This document shows, piece by piece, positions 1 through 6,241 of a DNA stretch of 10,481 nucleotides. Where the stretch lies: positions 1 through 10,481 of the forward strand of contig JAJYCH010000088.1 in NCBI GenBank assembly GCA_021778575.1, written 5' to 3'. The notes under the pieces are model-generated. The model saw only the letters and a program-made list of their open reading frames with translations. It was not told where the DNA came from and ran no database searches. Source of the stretch: Planctomycetota bacterium (lineage in GTDB: Bacteria > Planctomycetota > Planctomycetia > Isosphaerales > Isosphaeraceae). The position numbers and the translations under genes were made by a program. Every line of letters begins with the position of its first letter. Position 1 is the first letter of the stretch.

Positions 1-36
1 GGGATCGTTCCCCGCGCCGATATTCGAGTCGTCGCA

Positions 37-70
37 ATTCGGGAGCGAAACCGAATCCCAAATTTTTGGG
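37..70. repeat. Two adjacent small dyads near the left edge
   Basis: Two short inverted repeats lie side by side. ATTCGG (37-42) pairs with CCGAAT (51-56) across an 8-nt loop, and CCCAAA (57-62) pairs with TTTGGG (65-70) across TT. The second is AT-containing and could belong to a terminator for a gene ending left of the window, but no such gene is visible. The rest of 1-195 has no coding signal I can support. Confidence 0.35.
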
Positions 71-90
71 CTTGACGGGTCCAACCATAC

Positions 91-166
91 CAGGGTGGGC
101 TCGGCCCACCATTGAATGCTCACGATAGCATGAAAATTGGAGTGGCGGGCCAGATCCACCCTACAA
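91..166. repeat. REP-like imperfect inverted repeat
   Basis: The left part contains a perfect 7-bp hairpin, GGTGGGC (94-100), loop TCG, GCCCACC (104-110). The right part (about 143-166), read on the minus strand, begins TGTAGGGTGG and continues with a GGCCCGCCA segment that resembles the left arm, about 15 of 20 positions matching. A smaller ATGCT/AGCAT dyad (116-120/127-131) sits between them. The TGTAGGGTGG core recurs in the large hairpin at 2466-2543, so these look like members of one dispersed intergenic repeat family. Whether it is mobile, a terminator or a protein-binding site cannot be told from one window. Confidence 0.55.
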
Positions 167-195
167 GCCCCAACAAGCGTGACTCGCCGACCCGA

Positions 196-651
196 TCAGC
201 GGATCTTGTACCCCTGGTTCATACATTCGAATGTATAAGCCTGCCGGCGATAAGCCTTGGCCTGGGCATCGTATTGCGTCGCCATCGTCGCGGAGAGGAC
301 AGGATCGCTAACGGTCGTCCGGTTTCGGAGCATGGCCGGTTTGCCGGTCGTGGCGACGGATTGATAAACCTTGGCGTCAGCCTCGGCATCCCCGGCGAGG
401 TCTCGATACATCTCGGCCATCGTTGCATTTTGGGTGGGGCTCTCGACGAACACGGTCGTCATCCAGATCACTGTGCGGCTTGCCACGGAGATCAGGCCGA
501 TTACACCCAAAATAACGATCCAGCGCCGTGTCCTATTCGACATCAACGGTGGCCGATCATCGGGGTCGGCGAACTTGTCGGCCGCCTGGGTGGAGATCGT
601 CTGAAGGCGTGACGTGAACTGGGCTTCGGACCGGGGAGGGTTGACGATCAT
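196..651 (-). CDS. Hypothetical small single-span membrane protein
   Basis: The 151-residue product is not recognised. A hydrophobic stretch at about residues 44-66 (after RTRRW) is a likely transmembrane helix, although it contains Arg59. The first 43 residues are polar and would be cytoplasmic by the positive-inside rule. The remaining 85 residues would lie outside and are rich in Ala, Tyr, Gln and charged residues with a likely helical character. Two loosely similar stretches are seen, MYRDLAGDAEADAKVYQ and MATQYDAQAKAYRRQ, which might be a degenerate repeat. The ATG at 651-649 has GAGG seven bases upstream; Met37 is a weaker alternative start. It is divergent from argH. No conserved motif was found, so the call rests on length, a plausible start site and the membrane segment. 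Confidence 0.6.
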   Translation of the reverse strand: MIVNPPRSEAQFTSRLQTISTQAADKFADPDDRPPLMSNRTRRWIVILGVIGLISVASRTVIWMTTVFVESPTQNATMAEMYRDLAGDAEADAKVYQSVATTGKPAMLRNRTTVSDPVLSATMATQYDAQAKAYRRQAYTFECMNQGYKIR

Positions 652-726
652 TGTCGGGCCTCGCTGGCTGGGACGCCGCCGATCGGGATCTCTGCTCGGA
701 CCTCATTTCGAAGGATAGCAGGCCAA

Positions 727-739
727 CGTGACCGTCACG
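727..739. promoter_or_regulatory. 13-bp palindrome in divergent intergenic region
   Basis: CGTGACCGTCACG is a perfect palindrome (arms CGTGAC and GTCACG around one central C). It lies between the divergent membrane-protein gene and argH, about 55 bp upstream of the argH -35 element. It is of the right size for a dimeric regulator's operator, but no regulator is identified. One such palindrome can occur by chance. Confidence 0.3.
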
Positions 740-793
740 AGACAATTCTGCCGAAAAAGCGGGCGATGGTCGCCCGGTTGCTGGTCGCGCCGG

Positions 794-823
794 TTGACTT
801 CATTTCGGGGCGTGCCTTAGAAT
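794..823 (+). promoter_or_regulatory. Predicted sigma-70-type promoter of argH
   Basis: TTGACT (794-799, five of six matches to TTGACA) and TAGAAT (818-823, five of six matches to TATAAT) are separated by 18 bp. Transcription would start near 830, leaving a leader of about 50 nt before the argH start. It is the best promoter match I found in the window and is placed where argH needs one. Confidence 0.6.
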
Positions 824-881
824 CGGACTGTCGTGCCACAGGGCTACGCAGTGTCCAGAGGTCTCGAAAGGGCGGCTCGGG

Positions 882-2258
882 GTGGCGAACAAGCCTTGGG
901 GTGGTCGTTTTGGCGAGAAGACCGACCGCCGCGTCGAAGAGTTCAGCGAATCGATCTCCTTTGACCGTCGGCTGTTCGAGCACGACATTCGAGGCTCGAT
1001 CGCGCATGCCGAGATGCTCGCGCACGTCGGTTTGCTGACCGCCGACGAGTGCCAGCAAATTGTGCGAGGACTGACCGAAATCCGGGCCGAGATCGAGTCG
1101 GGCGACTTCCCGTTCGTTCTCGAACGCGAAGACATCCACATGCACGTCGAGGCGGCCCTGATCGACCGCCTCGGCGACGTGGGGCGAAAACTGCACACCG
1201 CCCGGAGCCGGAACGACCAGGTCGCGACCGATGTCAAGCTCTGGACAAGGGATGCGCTCGATCGGATTGACGCCCGCTTGCTCGAACTACAAACGGCATT
1301 CGTCCGGGCCGCCGAGCGTCATCCGGGGCTGATCTTGCCCGGCTACACGCACCTGCAACGGGCTCAACCAGTCCTCGCGGCGCATTACTTCCTGGCGTTC
1401 GTCGAGAAGCTCGCTCGCGATCGCGATCGAGTCGCCGATTGCCGCAAACGTCTGAACGTCTTGCCTTTAGGAGCTGCGGCGCTCGCCGGAACGAGCTTAC
1501 CCATCGATCGCGAGCACGTCGCGAAGTCCCTCGGCTTCGACGGGGTGACGGCGAACAGCCTCGACACGTCGAGCGACCGCGATTTCGCGCTCGAATCGGC
1601 GTTCGTGCTGACGATGATCGCCGAGCATCTCTCCGGCTGGGCCGAGGAGTGGGTGCTCTGGTCGACGCAGGAATTCTCGTTCCTGAGCCTGCCCGACGCC
1701 CTCTGCACCGGCAGCAGCATCATGCCGCAGAAGAAGAACCCCGATGTTCTGGAGTTGATCCGGGGGAGGACCGCGCGAGTCGTGGGAGCACTCACGACGC
1801 TTCTCGTTCTGATCAAAGGACTTCCGCTCGCCTACAACCGCGACCTCCAGGAAGACAAGGAACCGCTGTTCGACGCCTTCGACACCGTCGATGCCTGTCT
1901 TGACCTGGCGGCGGTCGTGGTGGATGGGGCGACGCTCCGGGGCGACCGGATCATGGCCCGGATCGACGAAGGGTTCCTCGACGCGACGACCTTGATGGAA
2001 TACTTGATCAAGGCCGGGGTTCCGCAACGAACCGGCCACGAGATCGTCGGCCACCTGGTCGGGCTTTGCGAATCGAAGGGGTGCCGGCTCGCCGATTTGA
2101 GCGCCGAAGATTTCGCCAGGGCTCACCCGAAGCTTGACGCCGGGGTGATCTCGACGTTGGGCGTGGCGAATGCCGTCAAGGCGTTCCGGTCGTATGGGTC
2201 GACGGCTCCGGATGAGGTCGAGAAGCAGTTGGCGCGGTGGAAGGAGCGGTTGGGATGA
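882..2258 (+). CDS. argH: Argininosuccinate lyase
   Basis: ArgH cleaves argininosuccinate to arginine and fumarate, the last step of arginine biosynthesis, as a cytoplasmic homotetramer of the fumarase/aspartase superfamily. The 458-residue product has the usual length. It begins [14 protein letters not shown], the typical ArgH N-terminus, which fixes the GTG start at 882; the ribosome site is weak (AAAGGG about ten bases upstream). Family motifs seen are HTARSRNDQ (105-113), YTHLQRAQP with the catalytic-base histidine at 157, and the signature loop [11 protein letters not shown] (277-287) with the catalytic serine at about 279. No key residue is missing. A promoter at 794-823 serves it, and its TGA overlaps the ATG of the downstream hicB-like gene. 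No other arginine gene is nearby. Confidence 0.97.
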   Translation: MANKPWGGRFGEKTDRRVEEFSESISFDRRLFEHDIRGSIAHAEMLAHVGLLTADECQQIVRGLTEIRAEIESGDFPFVLEREDIHMHVEAALIDRLGDVGRKLHTARSRNDQVATDVKLWTRDALDRIDARLLELQTAFVRAAERHPGLILPGYTHLQRAQPVLAAHYFLAFVEKLARDRDRVADCRKRLNVLPLGAAALAGTSLPIDREHVAKSLGFDGVTANSLDTSSDRDFALESAFVLTMIAEHLSGWAEEWVLWSTQEFSFLSLPDALCTGSSIMPQKKNPDVLELIRGRTARVVGALTTLLVLIKGLPLAYNRDLQEDKEPLFDAFDTVDACLDLAAVVVDGATLRGDRIMARIDEGFLDATTLMEYLIKAGVPQRTGHEIVGHLVGLCESKGCRLADLSAEDFARAHPKLDAGVISTLGVANAVKAFRSYGSTAPDEVEKQLARWKERLG

Positions 2259-2461
2259 CGTTCGACATCACGCTCTACCAGGACGAAGACGGCTTCTGGG
2301 TCGTGGCTTGCCCGGCGATCCCCGGTTGTATCAGCCAGGGCGACACTCGGGACGAGGCGATCGAAAACATCAAAGATGCGATCCAAGGTTGCCTGGAAGT
2401 TCGAGCGGAGCGAGGGATGCCGCTGACTATCGAAACAGCGCGAGTCGAAGTCAACATTTAA
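2255..2461 (+). CDS. hicB: Orphan HicB-like antitoxin-fold protein
   Basis: The 68-residue product matches short proteins of the HicB family: an N-terminal strand [17 protein letters not shown], then [13 protein letters not shown], then the helix [11 protein letters not shown], which together form the partial RNase-H-like fold. HicB normally neutralises the mRNA interferase HicA. It ends soon after the core fold, so the C-terminal DNA-binding domain found in longer HicB proteins is absent. The start is set by AAGGAG (2241-2246) eight bases before ATG 2255; a GTG at 2237 is in frame but lacks such a site. The ATGA overlap with argH implies translational coupling. No HicA-like gene (small, basic, with its GSHxxY-type motif) is seen on either side, so it is an orphan and may not act as an antitoxin. 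Symbol is by family, not proven function. Confidence 0.85.
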   Translation: MTFDITLYQDEDGFWVVACPAIPGCISQGDTRDEAIENIKDAIQGCLEVRAERGMPLTIETARVEVNI

Positions 2462-2465
2462 ATTC

Positions 2466-2543
2466 TTGTAGGGTGGGTCGAGCCTAAGCGAGCCCCACCA
2501 CACATTCACGGTGCGGCTCGCTTAGGCTCGACACACCCTACAA
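2466..2543. repeat. Large hairpin (29-nt arms, one mismatch), REP-like
   Basis: Arms 2466-2494 and 2515-2543 are complementary over 29 positions with a single mismatch (G2476 against A2533), around a 20-nt loop. The left arm begins TTGTAGGGTGGGTCGAGCC. It starts five bases after the hicB-like stop codon, so it would cap the argH-hicB transcript. There is no following T-tract, so it could act as a 3'-end stabiliser or imperfect terminator rather than a classical intrinsic terminator. The TGTAGGGTGG core is shared with the repeat at 91-166. Confidence 0.8.
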
Positions 2544-2552
2544 AGACCACAC

Positions 2553-2570
2553 GTATTCACGACGGAATAC
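2553..2570. promoter_or_regulatory. 18-bp dyad upstream of lysA
   Basis: GTATTCACGACGGAATAC is an inverted repeat with perfect 6-bp arms (GTATTC/GAATAC) and a 6-bp spacer. It lies about 60 bp before the chosen lysA start. Spacing and size would suit an operator, or it may be another part of the repeat-rich intergenic region. No promoter elements could be assigned around it. Confidence 0.35.
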
Positions 2571-2586
2571 ACCACCAACACCAACC

Positions 2587-2604
2587 GGCAGGATGAATCC
2601 TGCC
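2587..2604. repeat. Palindromic repeat GGCAGGAT-GA-ATCCTGCC
   Basis: A perfect 8-bp-arm palindrome with a 2-nt centre, followed by CTAC. It covers the ATG at 2593 that would open the longest lysA reading frame. This argues that the extra 13 N-terminal residues are translated repeat DNA and not part of the enzyme. Confidence 0.6.
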
Positions 2605-2631
2605 CTACGCATCGAATCCTTCAGGGCGAAC

Positions 2632-3942
2632 ATGGATCATTTTCACTATCGCGACGGCCACCTTTACTGCGAAGACCTGCCGGTTTCGGAACTGGCGGAG
2701 CGTTACGGGACTCCACTCTACGTCTATAGCCAGAACGCCATCCTTCAGCAGTTAAAGGCGCTCCAGACGGCCTTTGCCGAGGTCGAGCCTCTGGTCTGCT
2801 ACTCGGTCAAGGCGAACTCGAACCTGTCGATCCTCCGGGTGATGGCCGAGCATGGCAGCGGGTTCGACGTCGTCTCGGGCGGCGAGCTTTACCGGGTCGA
2901 GGTCGCGGGCGGCAAGCCGGCTCAGACGGTTTTCGCCGGGGTGGGCAAGACGGATGAGGAGATCGCCGCCGGTCTCAAGGCCGGCGTCTTGATGTTCAAC
3001 GTCGAGAGCGAGGCCGAGCTGGACGCGATCGCTCGGGTCTCGGACCGGGTCGGGATTCAAGCTCCGGTCGCTCTCCGGGTCAATCCCGACGTCGACCCCA
3101 AGACGCACCGGTATATCTCGACGGGCAAGAAAGAGTCGAAGTTCGGCATGGACATCGACCGGTCGATCGCCCTGGCCGAGCGGTCGAAGGAGCTGAAGTC
3201 GGTCAAGATGATCGGCGTGCACATGCACATCGGCTCGCAGATCACGACGACCGAGCCTTACGCGGGCGCGGCGGGGAAGGCGGTGGACATCATCGCCCAG
3301 CTCCGAGCGATGGGGCATCCGATCGCCTGGTTCAATATGGGTGGCGGGTTTGGTATCGGTTATCGCGGAACTGAGGCGAAGCCGGTCGAGGAATTCGCAA
3401 AAGCAGTGGTCCCGGCGATCAAGGCGACCGGGTGCCGTCTGGCGATGGAGCCGGGGCGCGTGATCGCGGGGAACTCCGGCATCCTGGTCAGTCGTGTGTT
3501 ATATACCAAGCAGTCAGGCGACAAGCGGTTCCTGATCCAGGACGCCGCCATGAACGACCTGATCCGCCCGGCGCTCTACGAGTCGTTCCACCGGATCTGG
3601 CCCGTCGACGTTCCCGCCGGTCTCCCCGCGCCTCCCGTCGATTACGAGAGCGCGATCGAGGGGACCGAACCGTGGGACGTGGTCGGCCCGGTCTGCGAGA
3701 GCGGCGACTTTCTGGCCAAGGACCGCGCCTTGCCTCCGCTTGATCGCGGGGCGTTGCTGGCGACGTTCTCGGCCGGAGCCTACGGGATGGTCATGTCGTC
3801 AAACTACAACACCCGCCCCCGAGCCGCCGAGATCCTCGTCGATGGCTCGAACGTGATTCTCGCCCGGCGTCGAGAGACCCTCGACGACCTGATCGAGCAA
3901 GAACGTTCGGCCCTGGTGGGAACCTCGTCGTCTCCGAGCTGA
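2632..3942 (+). CDS. lysA: Diaminopimelate decarboxylase
   Basis: LysA decarboxylates meso-diaminopimelate to L-lysine using pyridoxal phosphate, the last step of lysine synthesis; it is a cytoplasmic dimer. The 436-residue product has an N-terminal alanine-racemase-like barrel and a C-terminal beta domain. Visible motifs are YSVKAN with the PLP lysine K60, HMHIGSQ, the phosphate-binding GGGFG (237-241), EPGR (273-276), CESGD (355-359) with the catalytic cysteine contributed across the dimer, and GAYG (382-385) with the PLP-contacting tyrosine 384. All key residues are present. The start at 2632 (MDHFHYRDGHLYCEDL) is preferred because AGGG lies five bases upstream and the family N-terminus begins there; the ATG at 2593 lies inside a palindromic repeat. 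It has no co-directional biosynthetic partner in the window. Confidence 0.96.
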   Translation: MDHFHYRDGHLYCEDLPVSELAERYGTPLYVYSQNAILQQLKALQTAFAEVEPLVCYSVKANSNLSILRVMAEHGSGFDVVSGGELYRVEVAGGKPAQTVFAGVGKTDEEIAAGLKAGVLMFNVESEAELDAIARVSDRVGIQAPVALRVNPDVDPKTHRYISTGKKESKFGMDIDRSIALAERSKELKSVKMIGVHMHIGSQITTTEPYAGAAGKAVDIIAQLRAMGHPIAWFNMGGGFGIGYRGTEAKPVEEFAKAVVPAIKATGCRLAMEPGRVIAGNSGILVSRVLYTKQSGDKRFLIQDAAMNDLIRPALYESFHRIWPVDVPAGLPAPPVDYESAIEGTEPWDVVGPVCESGDFLAKDRALPPLDRGALLATFSAGAYGMVMSSNYNTRPRAAEILVDGSNVILARRRETLDDLIEQERSALVGTSSSPS

Positions 3943-3945
3943 CCT

Positions 3946-3965
3946 GGGATCTCTCGTGAGATCCC
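3946..3965. terminator. Hairpin after lysA, possible terminator
   Basis: GGGATCTC (3946-3953) and GAGATCCC (3958-3965) form a perfect 8-bp stem with loop TCGT, beginning three bases after the lysA stop. No T-run follows, so termination is not certain. The GTG at 3956, which could extend the next gene upstream, lies in this loop, making that start unlikely. Confidence 0.5.
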
Positions 3966-4024
3966 GAGAATACTCGACCCATCGAATCCGCACCTCTTTG
4001 GCCTTTGAGCCAGGTGGTCGTCGC

Positions 4025-6196
4025 ATGATAAGCCGATCCCGAACGACACGTGTTTTCCCCGTCGGCCTGGCCCTGGTCCTGGCTGCCTCACCGTTCGTCG
4101 GAGGGCCGAGCGGCGTTGCCCAGGCCCAGATCCCGGTCAAGGACGTCTTCGCTCACGAGCCGACGACGCCGCTCGAGACCTGGGAAGTGGTCACCTATCT
4201 ACTCCGGGTCGGCCAGCCCGAACTGGCCGCCCCTTACGTGAAGAAATTTCTCGACGCCAACCCCGACGACGCGACCTTGCTCGAAGTTCGCGATGCTTAC
4301 GGCGTGGGATCGGTCCTGAGCCTGGTGGACTATCCCGAGACCCGTCCCTATTCCAAGGCGCTGCTCGGCAAGCTGTCCGAGGCGTCGATCCGGAACGCGA
4401 CCGATCCGGCGCGGATCGACAAGTTTGTCGCCGCCCTGACGAAGTCGCGGCCCGAGCAGAACTACGCGGTCGAACGGCTCCGGGAGTCCGGCCCGTTCGC
4501 GATCCCGCCGCTGATCAAGGCCTTGAGCGTCACCGGACTTGACCCCTCGATCCGGACCCCGCTGGCCGAGAACATGGGCCGGCTCGATCGCAAGGCGGTT
4601 CCCGCCCTGATCGCCAGCTTGGATAGCACGGATGACACCCTGGTCGGCGACGTCGCGCGGGCTCTGGGCCAGATTGGCGACCCCCGAGCGATTCCCGCCC
4701 TGACGTTCGTCGCCGCCCGGCCGAAGCCCGAGACCGCCGCCAAACCGCTGGTCTCTCAGGCGCTCGAAGCCTTGACCGGCAAGCCGTTTGGGTCGCAACC
4801 GAAGACCCCGGTTCGGGTTCTGTCGGACGAAGCTCGCAAGTATCACACTCACGCCTACCGGTTCCCGGGCGACCCGATCACCCTCTGGGTCTGGGACGAA
4901 GCGGAAAAAGTCCCCAAACCGATAACCAAATCGGTCAAGGACGCCGAGGCGATGCTCGGGCTCCGGGCGGCGAAAGAAGCGCTCGAGATCGACCCGACCG
5001 ACGTCGAGGCGAAGGTCAACCAGATCAGTCTGGGTCTGGCTCACGACCCCGTTGGCTGGAAAGCCGCGGCGCTGGAGTCCGGTCCCGAGATCATGGGGCT
5101 GGTCGTTCAGCGGGCGATCGCCGATGGCCGGACCGACCTGGCCACGATCGCGACCACGATCCTCGGCCAGATCTCGAAGCGTGAGGTTCTCAAGGCCGAC
5201 GCCTCGACTCCGCTGGTCGACGCCCTGTTCGCCCCCGACCGCCGGGTCCAGTTCGCGGCGGCCGAGGCGCTGGTGAAGCTCGAACCGAAGACCCGGTTTC
5301 TCGGGTCGAGCCGGGTGATCCCGGTTCTCGCTCGATTCGTGGCCGCCCAGTCGAACCCTCGGGCACTGGTGATCGATGGGAATGCCGAGCGGGCCAGCGT
5401 GGTCGCCGGCTTTCTCCGCGAGTCGGGCTACGACTCGCACGTCGCCTCGACCGGCGCGCAAGGTTTCTCCGAGGCGGTGCTGGCCGCCGACCTGGAACTG
5501 ATCGCGATCGACCCGAACTTCATCAACGATCCGTGGAAGCTGGCCGACCTGCTGGGCAACCTGAAAGCCGACGCCCGGACGGCGGGAATTCCGGTCGTTC
5601 TGGTCGGGCCACTCCAGCTCGAAACGAAGATCGGCAAGCAGCTCGAAAGCTTCCCGAAGGTTCGTTTTCTGGTGACGCCATCGGAGACGAAGTTGCTCAA
5701 GATCCAGCTCGACCGGATCTTCGCCGCCCTGAAGGTTCGCCCGATGACCGCCGCTGAGCGAGCCGATTACGCCCGGAAAGCGGCCAGCTTGATCGCCCAG
5801 GTCGCCCGCCAGCCTCGAAGCCCGTTCACCAGTGATCTCCCCCGGGCGGAGCCGCTCCTGGCTCTGGCTCTGAACGGCCCGATCGCTCCGATCGAGGCCG
5901 CGTCGGCTCTGGGCGACATTCCCGGCACCGACGCGCAGCGGAGTCTGGCCGACGTGGCGCTCGACCCTTCCAAGGATGAGCCGGTGCGCCTGGCCGTCGC
6001 CCGCGAGCTGACCCGGAACATCCGACGGTTCGGACCCAGGCTCGACGGGTCGCAGGAACGTCGGCTGGTCGATGAATTGAATGAGGAAACCGATCCGAAG
6101 CTCCTCGATGCCCTGGCGGCCATCGTTGGTTCCCTGAAAGCCCGCCCTGATGCCTCGGCCTCGAAGGACTCCACCTATCGAGCTTCGTCGCTCTGA
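4025..6196 (+). CDS. Exported HEAT-repeat protein with degenerate receiver-like domain
   Basis: The 723-residue product starts with a clear signal peptide: basic MISRSRTTR, a hydrophobic core, and an AQA-type cleavage site after about residue 34. Residues 55-85 and 310-350 look like TPR-type helical pairs, and residues 146-253 contain HEAT repeats (for example AIPPLIKAL, AVPALIASL, AIPALTFVA). More HEAT-like helices lie near 400-440 and after 600. Between them, about 446-575 resembles a CheY-type receiver: LVIDGN with D451, then LIAIDPN with D496 at the position of the phosphorylated aspartate, then PVVLVGP and RFLVTP. The conserved Thr and Lys are replaced by G528 and T551, so signalling by phosphorylation is doubtful. 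The start is chosen because AGGTGG lies seven bases before ATG 4025 and the signal peptide begins there. It sits 45 bp upstream of the sigma-54 activator. A scaffold or binding role is likely; the ligand is unknown. Confidence 0.85.
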   Translation: MISRSRTTRVFPVGLALVLAASPFVGGPSGVAQAQIPVKDVFAHEPTTPLETWEVVTYLLRVGQPELAAPYVKKFLDANPDDATLLEVRDAYGVGSVLSLVDYPETRPYSKALLGKLSEASIRNATDPARIDKFVAALTKSRPEQNYAVERLRESGPFAIPPLIKALSVTGLDPSIRTPLAENMGRLDRKAVPALIASLDSTDDTLVGDVARALGQIGDPRAIPALTFVAARPKPETAAKPLVSQALEALTGKPFGSQPKTPVRVLSDEARKYHTHAYRFPGDPITLWVWDEAEKVPKPITKSVKDAEAMLGLRAAKEALEIDPTDVEAKVNQISLGLAHDPVGWKAAALESGPEIMGLVVQRAIADGRTDLATIATTILGQISKREVLKADASTPLVDALFAPDRRVQFAAAEALVKLEPKTRFLGSSRVIPVLARFVAAQSNPRALVIDGNAERASVVAGFLRESGYDSHVASTGAQGFSEAVLAADLELIAIDPNFINDPWKLADLLGNLKADARTAGIPVVLVGPLQLETKIGKQLESFPKVRFLVTPSETKLLKIQLDRIFAALKVRPMTAAERADYARKAASLIAQVARQPRSPFTSDLPRAEPLLALALNGPIAPIEAASALGDIPGTDAQRSLADVALDPSKDEPVRLAVARELTRNIRRFGPRLDGSQERRLVDELNEETDPKLLDALAAIVGSLKARPDASASKDSTYRASSL

Positions 6197-6241
6197 CTCG
6201 AGTCTCCCTCGACGAGGAACACTCGACCGCGGAAGGACGCA

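Noticed and set aside
112..612. A 166-codon plus-strand frame over the left-edge gene.
   Set aside because: It begins in the REP-like repeat, lies opposite the membrane-protein frame, and has no coherent hydrophobic or domain structure. The opposite strand gives a better protein.
1497..2126. A 209-codon minus-strand frame inside argH.
   Set aside because: It is antisense to the strongly conserved argH sequence and has no recognisable domain.
2237..2257. A GTG at 2237 as the start of the hicB-like gene.
   Set aside because: It lacks a ribosome site, while ATG 2255 has AAGGAG at good spacing and gives the family-typical N-terminus.
3956..4024. A GTG at 3956 as the start of the HEAT protein.
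   Set aside because: It lies in the loop of the hairpin after lysA and would put 23 polar residues before a normal signal peptide. ATG 4025 has a good ribosome site.
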